Assembly: GCF_000372645.1 (NCBI RefSeq) | Contig: NZ_APMP01000017.1 | Location: 1-64,000 of the forward strand | Origin: Caulobacter vibrioides OR37 | GTDB taxonomy: Bacteria; Pseudomonadota; Alphaproteobacteria; Caulobacterales; Caulobacteraceae | Length of the DNA stretch: 64,000 nucleotides | Reading direction: 5' to 3' | Part shown: piece by piece, positions 37,116 to 46,238 of the stretch | Layout of the letters: each line of letters starts with the position of its first letter | How positions within the stretch are numbered: the stretch's first letter is position 1 | Position numbers and translations under genes: made by a program | The notes under the pieces: model-generated | Told to the model about the DNA's origin: nothing | Seen by the model: only the letters and a program-made list of their open reading frames with translations | Databases searched by the model: none

Positions 37116-38896
37116 AAGCTTTGCCCGATGCTGAGATAGATCTGGAAGGTCGGGTCGCCCTTGCGGCGGCCCAGCGGGGCGGCGATGTCGGCGCGGATCG
37201 GGCCGAAGCCCAGGTCATAGCGCACGCCGAAGCCGGCGCCGGCCTTGAAATCCTCTCTTTGAGGCGTCGTGTGGGTGCCGATGGCCCCGGCGTCGACGAA
37301 CACCACGCCGCTCCAGCGCTGCGTGACCTTCTGGCGCAACTCGACCGAGGTCTCGACCAGCGAGATGCCGCCTTGCGGGGTGTTGTCGGCCAGACGCGGA
37401 CCAATGGCCTGATAGGCATAGCCGCGCACCGATCCGCCGCCGCCGGCGTAGAAGCGCCGCGCGGCCGGCACGTCGGGAATGCCGCCGCCCAGAATGGCGC
37501 CCAGCTTCACCCGCGAGGCCAGCACCGTGCTGGCCTGGGATCCGAACGGGATATAGGCCGTCCCCTGGGTGGTCAGCTTCAGGAACGGCAGGTTCGTGTC
37601 GCCGACCACATAGATGGGCTCGGCCCGGGCTTCGAGACGCCAGCCGCGCTTGGGGTCGAGGATGCTGTCGGAGAAATCCAGGGCATAAGCCGCCAGACCC
37701 GCGAAGGTGGCCAGGTTGAGGCTGCGTCCAGCCACGGTCCCGGCGGCGTTAACCTTCTCCTTGGTCTGCGAGAGATCCAGCGAAACGCCAAAGGTTCGAT
37801 AGGAGGTGATCTGTTGACGCTTGGTCACGTCGACCCCGATCGTGGCGCCGGTTTCGTTATACGCGGACGTGTCGGTGCGGAAGACGGCGCTGGTCAGCTT
37901 CAGCGTCTGTTGCGGCCGCCGCCAATGGGGCAGCGATAGGTCGGCTTCCAGCCGCTGCTCCAGCTTGGCCAGCCGGGCGATGTAGGTCGTGGTGTCGGCG
38001 CGGCGCAGCCGATTATAGCGAATCCATCGGGCGTCGACGCCCGCGCCCTCGCTAGTCGAGTAGCCCGCGCCCAGTTCGACGGTCCGCGACTTGCGATCGG
38101 CCAGGGTCACGACCACAGGGCGGAAGCCGTCCGCCGTGGCCTTGTCCTCGCCGGCGACGGAGACCGCGATCGAGTCGTAGACGCCGGTGTCGCGAAGGCG
38201 TCGCTCCAGCTCGGCCACGTCCTCGGGATCATAGATATCGCCCGCGCGCCAGGTGGCCAGATGGCTGACCCAGGCCGGATTTGTGCGCCCCTTGGTCACG
38301 ACGTCGATACCGTCCAGATGGACCAGCGGACCGGCGTCGATCTTGAAGGCTGGACGAACCGTGTGATCCGCGTGGTCGACGATGACTTCGCGCGGTTGGG
38401 CGACCGCGTCCGCATAGCCCAGCTTCTGGATCTGGGCGACCACCCGCCCCTCGGCGCCGACCACGTCGGCGGAACGTCCCGGCTCGCCGTCGCCCAGGTG
38501 CATGGCCAGAACGGCGCGCTGGGCGCTGCCCTCGTCGGGCGCCTTGCCCGCCCAATCGATGCGGGGGTCGGCGATGACGAACAGCGGGCCGGGCGTGATG
38601 CGGACCACGCCGCGCGGCGGATCGCCGTCCAGCACGTCGGGCTCGACGGTATAGCCGTAATAGCCCTCCGCGCGGAGCACGGCGATGGCGTCCTCGCCGG
38701 CCTGGCGAGCGCGACGCCGAGCCTCGGCGCGGCTTTGAGCGGGATGCTTGGATTGCGTCAGGGCGCGCTGGATCGCCTCGCGCAGGCTCTTGTCCTCGAC
38801 GCCCTGGATCTGGGCCATCGGCTCGTCGGCGAAGGCGCTGGTCGCCAGAAGCCAAGTCACAGCCGTCAAAGCCAGGGAGTACCGCCCAAGCACCAA
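37112..38896 (-). CDS. tamA: Translocation and assembly module protein TamA (Omp85 family)
   Basis: 594 residues. A signal peptide (YSLALTAVTWLLATSAFA) is followed by three POTRA domains (about residues 25-265) and a 16-strand Omp85 barrel. Diagnostic barrel features are GGGGSVRGYAYQAIGPR (the L6 loop with its RGY motif, near residue 490) and the C-terminal LGRRKGDPTFQIYLSIGQSF. The start is TTG 38894-38896 with GGGGA 7 bases upstream; the next codon is GTG, an alternative. It is followed directly by tamB, and the two form the TAM complex joining inner and outer membranes. Confidence 0.94.
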   Translation of the reverse strand: MVLGRYSLALTAVTWLLATSAFADEPMAQIQGVEDKSLREAIQRALTQSKHPAQSRAEARRRARQAGEDAIAVLRAEGYYGYTVEPDVLDGDPPRGVVRITPGPLFVIADPRIDWAGKAPDEGSAQRAVLAMHLGDGEPGRSADVVGAEGRVVAQIQKLGYADAVAQPREVIVDHADHTVRPAFKIDAGPLVHLDGIDVVTKGRTNPAWVSHLATWRAGDIYDPEDVAELERRLRDTGVYDSIAVSVAGEDKATADGFRPVVVTLADRKSRTVELGAGYSTSEGAGVDARWIRYNRLRRADTTTYIARLAKLEQRLEADLSLPHWRRPQQTLKLTSAVFRTDTSAYNETGATIGVDVTKRQQITSYRTFGVSLDLSQTKEKVNAAGTVAGRSLNLATFAGLAAYALDFSDSILDPKRGWRLEARAEPIYVVGDTNLPFLKLTTQGTAYIPFGSQASTVLASRVKLGAILGGGIPDVPAARRFYAGGGGSVRGYAYQAIGPRLADNTPQGGISLVETSVELRQKVTQRWSGVVFVDAGAIGTHTTPQREDFKAGAGFGVRYDLGFGPIRADIAAPLGRRKGDPTFQIYLSIGQSF

Positions 38897-39151
38897 ATCA
38901 CGTTCCCCGCGCTAAGCGCCCCCGTTCCTGCTGTAGTCCGGGGTCGGCGCTGTGTCACGATCGGAAATGCAACGAGCGGACGGACGCCGACGCTTCTCAA
39001 ACGGGGCGATTGGCGCCCAAATGATAGGCAGTCGTGCGCATCCGCGCGGCGGAGGTCGAATCCCGCCGCGCCCGAAACATGCGACGTTTAGTGTCGAATC
39101 GGCTCGATCCTCCCGGAACGAGCCCAAGGCGAAGACAACACGGAAAGAAAC

Positions 39152-40681
39152 GTGGCGGCGAAGACCCAGACCCTAGAGGGCGCACCGACCCTGCCGATGA
39201 CCGAAGCGGCCTACCTGCCGGGGGTGGCCTATGACGAAATGTTCACGCCCCAAGGGGAGGTCCGGCGACACTACGATCCGCTGCACGCGCGCATGTCGAC
39301 GCTGGGCGCCGAGGAACTGGCGGGGCGCCAGCGGACGCTGGAGCGCTCGTTCCTGCTGCAAGGCATAACCTTCACGGTCTATGGGGCGGAAAACACCACC
39401 GAGCGGATCATTCCGACGGATCTTTTTCCCCGCATCATTCCGGCCGCGGAATGGTCGAAGATCGAGGCGGGCCTCACCCAGCGGCTGCAGGCGCTGAACC
39501 TGTTCCTGGCCGACATCTATGGCGACCAACAGATCCTGATGGACGGCGTCGTGCCGCGCGAGCTTGTCCTGGGCGCGCCATCATACCGGCGCGAAATGCA
39601 GCACCTCTATGTGCCGCACAAGGCCTACGCCAACGTCTGCGGCAGCGATCTTATCCGCCAGCAGAACGGCGAGTTCGCGGTGCTGGAGGACAATCTGCGG
39701 GTCCCGTCCGGCGTTTCCTACATGCTGGCCAATCGCGACGCGGCCAAGCGTACCTTCCCGGGCACCTATCGCGCCGCCGGGGTGCGGCCGGTCGAACGCT
39801 ATCCGGACCTTCTGCTGTCGACGCTTAAGAGCATGGCCGCCGGCTGGCGCGCCGAGCCTCAGGTCGTGGTGCTGACCCCTGGTGTCTATAACAGCGCCTA
39901 TTACGAGCACGCCTATCTCGCCCGCTTGATGGGCGTACCGCTGGTCGAGGGCCGCGATCTGGTGGTGCACGAGAACATGGTCCACATGCGCACAACCACG
40001 GGCCTGCGCCGGGTGGACGTGATCTATCGCCGGGTCGACGACGATTTCATCGATCCCCTCACCTTCCGGCGTGACAGCTCCCTGGGCGCGGCGGGCCTGT
40101 TCAACGCCTATCGGGCCGGCAACGTGGTCATCTGCAACGCGCCGGGCACGGGCGTCGCCGACGACAAGGCCGTTTACGCCTATGTCCCCGACATCATCCG
40201 CTACTATCTCGACCAGGATCCGATCCTGCCCAACATCGAGACCTTCCTCTGCCGCGAGCCGAGGCAGCTGCAGCACGTGCTCGGCAACCTGGACAAGTAC
40301 GTGGTCAAGGCCGTCGGCGCCTCGGGCGGCTATGGGATGCTGGTGGGGCCACACGCCAGCCAGAAGGAGCGCGACGACTTCGCCAAGGCGATCAAGGCCG
40401 ATCCGGAGAACTACATCGCCCAGCCGACCATCCAGCTGTCGACAGCCCCATGCCTGATCGACGGCCGGATCGAACCACGCCACGTCGACCTGCGTCCCTT
40501 CATCCTGTCCGGCGAAAAGACCATCGTCACCCCCGGCGCCCTCACCCGAGTCGCGCTGAAGCGCGGCTCGCTGGTCGTCAATTCCAGCCAAGGCGGCGGC
40601 AGCAAGGACACCTGGGTGCTGGCCGAGGAAAATGGTCACGCCCACGGAAATGGCGTCGGTCAGGGGAGCGCGCGCTCATGA
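39152..40681 (+). CDS. Circularly permuted type 2 ATP-grasp protein
   Basis: 509 residues from GTG 39152 (the earliest plausible start). It belongs to the circularly permuted ATP-grasp family (former DUF404/DUF407), seen in EEELAGRQ-like N-terminal helix, VYGAENTTERIIPTDLFPRI, YVPHKAYANVCGSDLIRQQN, FAVLEDNLRVPSGVSYMLAN, VVKAVGASGGYGMLVGPHAS and VDLRPFILSGEKTIVTPGAL. Family members are thought to ligate amino acids or peptides by amide bonds using ATP. It is first in a trio with alpha-E and transglutaminase-like genes (4-base overlap with the former). The substrate is unknown. Confidence 0.92.
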   Translation: MAAKTQTLEGAPTLPMTEAAYLPGVAYDEMFTPQGEVRRHYDPLHARMSTLGAEELAGRQRTLERSFLLQGITFTVYGAENTTERIIPTDLFPRIIPAAEWSKIEAGLTQRLQALNLFLADIYGDQQILMDGVVPRELVLGAPSYRREMQHLYVPHKAYANVCGSDLIRQQNGEFAVLEDNLRVPSGVSYMLANRDAAKRTFPGTYRAAGVRPVERYPDLLLSTLKSMAAGWRAEPQVVVLTPGVYNSAYYEHAYLARLMGVPLVEGRDLVVHENMVHMRTTTGLRRVDVIYRRVDDDFIDPLTFRRDSSLGAAGLFNAYRAGNVVICNAPGTGVADDKAVYAYVPDIIRYYLDQDPILPNIETFLCREPRQLQHVLGNLDKYVVKAVGASGGYGMLVGPHASQKERDDFAKAIKADPENYIAQPTIQLSTAPCLIDGRIEPRHVDLRPFILSGEKTIVTPGALTRVALKRGSLVVNSSQGGGSKDTWVLAEENGHAHGNGVGQGSARS

Positions 40682-41625
40682 TGTTGGCTCGAGTCGCCGA
40701 CAGCCTTTACTGGCTGGGCCGGTACATCGAACGCGCCGAGCACCTCTCGCGCCTGTCCTCGGTGATGTTGAACGCCACCCTGGACCAGACCGAGTCCGGC
40801 GCGCAGGCCGTGCTGATCGCCTTGGCCGCGGTGGGCGAGCCGGGCGATGGCGCGGGCGTGGCCTCCTACGAGGCCGCTCGGGCTCTGGTGCTGAACCGCC
40901 AGGACCCGAATTCGGTGGTCTCGTCCCTGGCCCGCGCGCGTGAGAACGCCCGACAGGTCCGCGACCAGATCACGACGGAGGCCTGGGAGCGGCTGAACCT
41001 GCTTTACCTCAAGGTCACCGATCCCCAGGCGGGCAAGGAGTTCAAGGACGCGTCCAGCACCTTCCTGCACGACGTGATCGCCGACCTGCATCTGTTCAAG
41101 GGCGCGGCCGACACCACCATGAGCCACGGCGAAAGCTGGCGGTTCATGATGCTGGGCATCCATATGGAACGCGCGCAGCTGGTCTCGCGCCTGCTGGAGG
41201 TCTGTTTCGCCAAGACCCCCGCCGACCGCCAGGTCGACGACCACGTTGCCCTGGTCAGCGTGCTGCGGATGGCCTGCGCCCTGGAACCGTATCTGCGGGT
41301 CTACACCGCCGAGATCGAGCCCCGGCACATCCTGGAATTCCTGGTCTTCGACGAGGACTTCCCTCGCTCGATCCGCTTCGCCACCGCGCAGATCGAACAG
41401 CACCTGGCGGCGCTGGCCCGCCGGGTCTCCGCCGGCGAGCGCGCCGGGCCCGAACGCCTGGCCGGCCGCCTGAAGGCCCGCCTGGAATATGCGGATGTCG
41501 ACGAGCTGGAAGCCGTCGGCGCCGGTCCGCTGCTGACCACCGTCGTCAACGAATGCGCGCGTATCCACGAAGCGATCTACGAGACCTTCGTGGCCTATCC
41601 GCTCGAAATGCGCCTGCCCGCCTAA
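40678..41625 (+). CDS. Alpha-E domain protein (former DUF403)
   Basis: 315 residues, all helical. It begins at ATG 40678, overlapping the ATP-grasp stop (ATGA). The alpha-E family signature is the N-terminus MMLARVADSLYWLGRYIERA, with the internal MSHGESWRFMMLGIHMERAQ. No catalytic motif can be named; the conserved Arg/Glu/His positions suggest a metal- or substrate-binding helical bundle. Alpha-E proteins nearly always travel with this ATP-grasp and transglutaminase-like pair and probably form part of one modification complex. Confidence 0.92.
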   Translation: MMLARVADSLYWLGRYIERAEHLSRLSSVMLNATLDQTESGAQAVLIALAAVGEPGDGAGVASYEAARALVLNRQDPNSVVSSLARARENARQVRDQITTEAWERLNLLYLKVTDPQAGKEFKDASSTFLHDVIADLHLFKGAADTTMSHGESWRFMMLGIHMERAQLVSRLLEVCFAKTPADRQVDDHVALVSVLRMACALEPYLRVYTAEIEPRHILEFLVFDEDFPRSIRFATAQIEQHLAALARRVSAGERAGPERLAGRLKARLEYADVDELEAVGAGPLLTTVVNECARIHEAIYETFVAYPLEMRLPA

Positions 41626-41636
41626 GGTATACGCCC

Positions 41637-42617
41637 GTGCTCTTGGAAATCCGCCACGTCACCCAGTATCACTATGAGCGTCCCGTTCGGGAAAGCTTGA
41701 TGGAGCTGTGGATGCAGCCCCAGAAGACCGCGCGCCAGCGCCTGGTGAGCTTCGAGCTGGACATCGAGCCGGCCGCGCAGCTGTTCTCTTACGCCGACAG
41801 CTTCGGCAACGCCGTCTATCATTTCGACGTCCCGCAACCGCATGACAAGCTGACCATCATCGCCCGCTCGGCGGTTGAAACCGAGGCGCCGCCCGAACGG
41901 CCCGCGCATCTGGACATGGGTGAGTGGGACCGCCTGCGCAGCGAGTTCGTGCGGGGCGAGTGCTTCGACTTCCTGCGGCCGCACGGCTTTGTCGAGACGA
42001 CCGACGCCCTGCGCGCCTTCGTCGCCAACCACGACCTCGACGCTTTAAAGCGGAAAGACCCGCTGACCGCCGTCCGCGTCCTTTCGGAAACCATCTACGG
42101 CGCGTTCGAGTACCAGCCGGGCGTCACCGACGCCGACAGCCCGATCGACCTGGCGTTGGGCGTGGGACGCGGCGTCTGTCAGGACTTCGCCCACATCATG
42201 CTGGCCATCTGCCGCGATTGGGGCGTGCCGGCCCGATACGTCTCGGGCTATCTGTTCACGGACCGCGACCAGGGTGACCGCTCCGATCCCGATGCGACCC
42301 ACGCCTGGGTCGAGGTGTTCCTGCCCAGCCTGCGTTGGGTCGGTTTCGACCCGACCAACAACATGATGGCCGGCGAGCGCCACGTGGCCGTGGCGGTGGG
42401 ACGCGACTATGCCGACGTTACGCCGTCGCGCGGTGTTTACAAGGGCGACTCCGAAAGCCAGCTGGCGGTCGGCGTGTCGGTGCGGCGCGCCAGGGCCGCC
42501 GTGGCCGAGCCGGAATTCATGCGCATGGCTCGCCCCAACTTCGCCGGCGGCCGGCGTCGCCCCGACGCGGCGCTACGCGAAGACCTGCATCAGCAGCAAC
42601 AACAGCAACAACAGTAG
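41637..42617 (+). CDS. Transglutaminase-like cysteine peptidase with polyQ tail
   Basis: 326 residues from GTG 41637, the start that gives the usual family N-terminus LLEIRHVTQYHYERPVRESL; AAGG lies upstream. The N-terminal beta domain (Bact_transglu_N) is followed by a transglutaminase core with catalytic Cys in GVGRGVCQDFAHIMLAICRD, His in DATHAWVEVFLP and Asp in WVGFDPTNNMM. It probably acts as a peptidase or amidase countering or completing the ATP-grasp ligation. The protein ends in eight consecutive Gln after a His (HQQQQQQQQ), coded by mixed CAG/CAA, which is unusual for the family. Confidence 0.92.
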   Translation: MLLEIRHVTQYHYERPVRESLMELWMQPQKTARQRLVSFELDIEPAAQLFSYADSFGNAVYHFDVPQPHDKLTIIARSAVETEAPPERPAHLDMGEWDRLRSEFVRGECFDFLRPHGFVETTDALRAFVANHDLDALKRKDPLTAVRVLSETIYGAFEYQPGVTDADSPIDLALGVGRGVCQDFAHIMLAICRDWGVPARYVSGYLFTDRDQGDRSDPDATHAWVEVFLPSLRWVGFDPTNNMMAGERHVAVAVGRDYADVTPSRGVYKGDSESQLAVGVSVRRARAAVAEPEFMRMARPNFAGGRRRPDAALREDLHQQQQQQQQ

Positions 42618-42620
42618 TTC

Positions 42621-42977
42621 CTACCGAGGACCGTCCGACGCCGGGCTGGCGGCGAACTTGCGCGCGATCTCAAGCGCTCCCGCCGCGCCGCCGGCTCGAG
42701 GACCAATACGCTCGGTTCGCAGAAACTGCACGCCGACCTCGGCGCCGGACCGCCACACCACTTGAGCCAGGTGCACGCGACGTCCGCCCGCGTCGACGAA
42801 AACGAACTGATCCGGCGGCGAGGCGCTTCCGGCGGTCGACAGGCGCGCGCCCTTCTCGGCCACGTCCAGCAACGAGCATTTCCAGGAGCGCGGATCATCG
42901 ACGACGTAGATCTTGCGCGCCGCCGGCATACGGGGATGCGCGCGGCGTTCCGCGCCCGAAGGCTCGACCATCACCAT
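42621..42977 (-). CDS. PilZ-domain protein
   Basis: 118 residues, a single PilZ domain. The c-di-GMP-binding N-terminal motif is ERRAHPR (RxxxR), and the second motif is LLDVAEKGARL, corresponding to DxSxxG with Ala in place of Ser. It ends with VWRSGAEVGVQFL. Probably a small c-di-GMP effector, perhaps with weakened binding because of the Ser-to-Ala change. It converges on the transglutaminase gene with a 3-base gap. A second in-frame ATG two codons downstream is an alternative start. Confidence 0.85.
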   Translation of the reverse strand: MVMVEPSGAERRAHPRMPAARKIYVVDDPRSWKCSLLDVAEKGARLSTAGSASPPDQFVFVDAGGRRVHLAQVVWRSGAEVGVQFLRTERIGPRAGGAAGALEIARKFAASPASDGPR

Positions 42978-43081
42978 GCGACCTTTAGAGCTCCCGCCGA
43001 CCGAAGACCGCGCCGCGACCGCGCCCCGTGCTGGGATCGAACCGCGATAGCCTTCGCGGCGAGCTTAACGGCAGAAGTTCC

Positions 43082-44101
43082 TTAAGCGGCGTAAACGTGC
43101 GCCTTACGCGCGCTGATCCTGACCGTGCCCGCGAAACGGGCGGCCTCGGCGCGCGAAGCGCTGATCTCCAGCGGCCTGCCGTCCAAGGTCGTGGCGTTGA
43201 CCGTGGTCAAGGCGCCCTGCACGTGAGCGCGATCGACCCGCACCTCGAAGCCCGCGTCGTCAAGCACGAAGTCATGCGGACGCACATAGGCCGTCGCGGA
43301 ACCGTCGCGCAGACCCGAAGCCGGCAATTGCAAGGCTCCGGCGCTGAAACGGCCATCGCCGACCCGCCCGTCGAAGCAGTTGGCCTCCCCCACGAAGCCG
43401 CAGACGAAGGCCGTCTCGGGCTCTTCGTGCACCTGGTCGGGCGTGCCAACCTGCTCGATCTGGCCCTTGTTGAGGATGGCCACCCGATCGGCAAGCTCCA
43501 GGGCCTCCTCCTGATCATGGGTGACGAAGATCGTGGTGACGCCCGTGGCGTCGTGCACGCGCCGCAGCTCCTTGCGCAACGACTTGCGAACCGTGGCGTC
43601 CAGGGCGCCGAAAGGCTCGTCCAGCAACAGCACGCTGGGCTGAACGGCCAGGGCGCGCGACAGGGCCACGCGCTGGCGCTGACCGCCCGACAGCTGCGAG
43701 GGATAACGCTTGCCCAAGCCCTCCAGCTCAACCAGCTTAAGCAGCGCCTCGACCCGGCGAGCGATCTCGGCCTTGTCGGGCTTGTCCTTGCCCTTACGCA
43801 CGTCCAGACCGAACGCGATGTTCTTGGCCACGGTCATATGCTTGAACAGCGCGTACTGCTGAAACACGAAGCCCACGCGCCGCGCGGCGGCCGAGGCGAA
43901 GGTGACATCCTCGCCGTCGAACAGGACCTGCCCCGCGTCCGGGAACTCCAGGCCAGCGATCGTGCGCAGCAGGGTCGTCTTGCCCGAGCCCGACGGCCCC
44001 AGCAGCGCCAGAAGCTCGCCGTCGGCGATCTCGAGATCCACCTTGTTCAGGGCCGGATAGCGGCCGAACTTCTTTTCGATCGAGCGGATGGAGATGGTCA
44101 T
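43082..44101 (-). CDS. cysA: Sulfate/thiosulfate ABC transporter ATPase
   Basis: 339 residues. The ABC ATPase domain has Walker A LLGPSGSGKTTLLR, Q-loop GFVFQQYALFKHMTV, signature QLSGGQRQRVALSRAL, Walker B VLLLDEPFGALD and switch His in IFVTHDQEEALEL. A C-terminal TOBE-like domain follows (AYVRPHDFVL). The N-terminus ISIRSIEKKFGRYPALNKVD is typical of CysA. ATG 44099-44101 lies 14 bases after cysW, so cysT-cysW-cysA form an operon that imports sulfate or thiosulfate for cysteine synthesis. Confidence 0.94.
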   Translation of the reverse strand: MTISIRSIEKKFGRYPALNKVDLEIADGELLALLGPSGSGKTTLLRTIAGLEFPDAGQVLFDGEDVTFASAAARRVGFVFQQYALFKHMTVAKNIAFGLDVRKGKDKPDKAEIARRVEALLKLVELEGLGKRYPSQLSGGQRQRVALSRALAVQPSVLLLDEPFGALDATVRKSLRKELRRVHDATGVTTIFVTHDQEEALELADRVAILNKGQIEQVGTPDQVHEEPETAFVCGFVGEANCFDGRVGDGRFSAGALQLPASGLRDGSATAYVRPHDFVLDDAGFEVRVDRAHVQGALTTVNATTLDGRPLEISASRAEAARFAGTVRISARKAHVYAA

Positions 44102-44115
44102 GGTCTTCGGTCCGT

Positions 44116-44970
44116 TCAGTGTCCGCCGCGGCCGCGCACGCCGGGCTGGGCGACTTCCAGCGCCGTCTTCAGAACCAGCGTCACCACGGCCAGAAGGCAA
44201 AGCAGTGCCGCGACGGCGAAGGCGCCGACGAAATCGTACTCGTTGTAGAGGATCTCGACGTGCAGCGGCATGGTGTTGGTCAGGCCGCGAATATGGCCGC
44301 TGACCACCGACACCGCGCCGAACTCGCCCATGGCCCGGGCGTTGCACAGCAGAACGCCATACAGCAGGCCCCAGCGCACGTTCGGCGCGGTCACGCGCCA
44401 GAAGGTCGTCAGGCCGCCAGCCCCCATCGAAACCGCCGCCTCCTCCTCGCTCGTTCCCTGCTCCTGCATCAGCGGGATCAGTTCGCGGGCGACGAACGGG
44501 AAGGTCACGAAGATCGTGGCCAGCACGATCCCCGGCACGGCGAAGATGATCTTCAGGTCATGATCAAGCAGCCATTCCCCGAACCAGCCCTGCAGGCCGA
44601 ACACCAGCACGTAGATCAGGCCGGCCACCACGGGCGAGACCGAGAACGGCAGGTCGATCAGGGTGATCAGGAACGCCTTGCCCGGGAAGTCGTGCTTGGC
44701 GATCGCCCAGGCGGCGCAAAGGCCGAACACGGCGTTGAACGGAACGGCGATCAAGGCGGTCAGCAGGGTGAGCTTCACCGCCGCCAGGGCGTCCGGGTTG
44801 CTGATCGCCGCCAGGGCCGCCCCCACGCCCTTGCGCAGCGCCTCGACGAACACCGCGACCAGGGGCAGCACCAGCACCAGGGCCAGGAACAGCATCACCA
44901 CGCCTATGATCACCGCCTTGGTCCAGGCCGGATCATCCGTGGCGCGGCGATGGGTACCAACGGCGCGCAT
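44116..44970 (-). CDS. cysW: Sulfate ABC transporter permease CysW
   Basis: 284 residues with six hydrophobic helices. The inner-membrane permease EAA-type motif region is seen in GTSEEEAAVSMGAGGLTTFW, followed by the CysW-type ARAMGEFGAVSVVSGHIRG. Its ATG overlaps the stop codon of cysT by one base, and it is followed by cysA after 14 bases. It pairs with CysT to form the membrane channel. Confidence 0.94.
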   Translation of the reverse strand: MRAVGTHRRATDDPAWTKAVIIGVVMLFLALVLVLPLVAVFVEALRKGVGAALAAISNPDALAAVKLTLLTALIAVPFNAVFGLCAAWAIAKHDFPGKAFLITLIDLPFSVSPVVAGLIYVLVFGLQGWFGEWLLDHDLKIIFAVPGIVLATIFVTFPFVARELIPLMQEQGTSEEEAAVSMGAGGLTTFWRVTAPNVRWGLLYGVLLCNARAMGEFGAVSVVSGHIRGLTNTMPLHVEILYNEYDFVGAFAVAALLCLLAVVTLVLKTALEVAQPGVRGRGGH

Positions 44971-45890
44971 CAGTCGAACCTCCGCGACCAGGCCTGGATG
45001 GCGTTGATGACCAGCAGCATCGTGAAGGACACCGCCAGCATGACTACCGCGATCGTCGCCGCCCGCTCATACTCGAACTGTTCCAGCTGGATGATGATCA
45101 GCAGCGGCGCGATCTCGGACTTGTAGGGCATGTTGCCGGCGATGAAGATCACCGAGCCGTACTCGCCCACCCCGCGGGCGAAGGCCATGGCGAAGCCGGT
45201 CAGCCAAGCCGGCGCCAGGGCGGGCAACACCACGCGGGCGATGGTCTGCAAACGGTCCGCGCCCAAACTGGCGGCGGCCTCCTCCACATCCTCGGCGGCG
45301 TCGCGCAGCACCGGCTCGATGGTGCGGACGACGAACGGAAGGCCGATGAAGGTCAGGGCGATGACCACGCCGATCGGATTATAGGCCGCCTTTATCCCAA
45401 GCGGCGTCAGAAATTGACCCACCCAGCCCTTCGGCGCGTAAAGGGTGGCCAGGGCTATACCCGCCACCGCGGTCGGGAGGGCGAACGGCAGGTCGACCAG
45501 GGCGTTGACGATCGTCTTGCCCGGAAACTCGTAGCGGACCAGCGCCCAGGCGGTCAGAACGCCAAACACGCCATTGACCGCCGCCGCCACGAAAGCGGCG
45601 CCGAAGGTCAGGCGATAGGCCGCCAGGCTGCGATCATTGAAGGCGGCGGCCCAGAAGGCCTCCGGCGACTGGTGCGCGGCCTTCAAAGCCACGGCGGTCA
45701 AAGGGATCAACACGATCAGCGACAGGATCGTCAGGGTGACGCCCATGCTGAGACCGAAGCCCGGTATGGCCGAGCGGCGACGGAAGAAGGGCCGCCTGCC
45801 CGGTGGTCGAGGCGGCGGTGGCGACGGCCGGCTGGCGGCGGTGTCGGCGGTCATCGGCTGATCGTCGTCCTGGGTCCGGGCTCGCCACAT
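44970..45890 (-). CDS. cysT: Sulfate ABC transporter permease CysT
   Basis: 306 residues. An unusually long Pro/Arg-rich cytoplasmic N-terminus (PSPPPPRPPGRRPFFRRR) precedes six membrane helices. Permease motifs are AEDVEEAAASLGADRLQTIA and ARGVGEYGSVIFIAGNMPYK. ATG 45888-45890 is used; ATG 45852-45854 (MTADTA) is an alternative, as neither has a strong ribosome site. First gene of cysTWA. The usual periplasmic sulfate-binding protein gene is not found upstream in this window. Confidence 0.93.
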   Translation of the reverse strand: MWRARTQDDDQPMTADTAASRPSPPPPRPPGRRPFFRRRSAIPGFGLSMGVTLTILSLIVLIPLTAVALKAAHQSPEAFWAAAFNDRSLAAYRLTFGAAFVAAAVNGVFGVLTAWALVRYEFPGKTIVNALVDLPFALPTAVAGIALATLYAPKGWVGQFLTPLGIKAAYNPIGVVIALTFIGLPFVVRTIEPVLRDAAEDVEEAAASLGADRLQTIARVVLPALAPAWLTGFAMAFARGVGEYGSVIFIAGNMPYKSEIAPLLIIIQLEQFEYERAATIAVVMLAVSFTMLLVINAIQAWSRRFD

Positions 45891-46238
45891 GGCTCTAGTG
45901 AAACTTGAACGTGCGGAACCGAGACCGGCTCCCGCGACGCTATGAAACCTGAGCCGCTTAAATCCCTACTCCAATTATGGGGCAAATGAGAAAACCGGAG
46001 TCGGCCTGGGAGAAAAACTGGCGAAGCGCGCCGCATCGCTCAAGCGGCGATCTCCCGAAGCGCCCGGACCAGCCCTTGGGCAAAACGGGCCGCGTCGAAC
46101 AGCGGCGTCGCCAGCACAATGCAACCCGCACTAAATCGCAGCCGTAACTGGTTATCGGTCCTTAAAGGCGGTGGAGCGCTACACGCGGTCCGCCGCACAA
46201 GCCAAACTCGCGGGCTCAGCGAGCCAGAAGCTCTAGCG
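45891..46238. other. 348-base gap upstream of cysT, with a possible gene remnant
   Basis: The cysT promoter should lie at about 45891-46010, an AT-richer stretch. At 46040-46110 the minus strand has a short GC3-rich reading ATPLFDAARFAQGLVRALRE, then stop. It looks like the C-terminus of a TPR/O-GlcNAc-transferase-like protein, but the sequence before it has no coherent protein. It may be the tail of a decayed gene; no intact gene is supported. Confidence 0.3.

Noticed and set aside
43028-43044. T-arm-like CTGGGATCGAACC between PilZ and cysA
   Set aside because: Reads like the T-arm of a tRNA on the minus strand, but no matching acceptor, D-arm or anticodon arm could be built around it.
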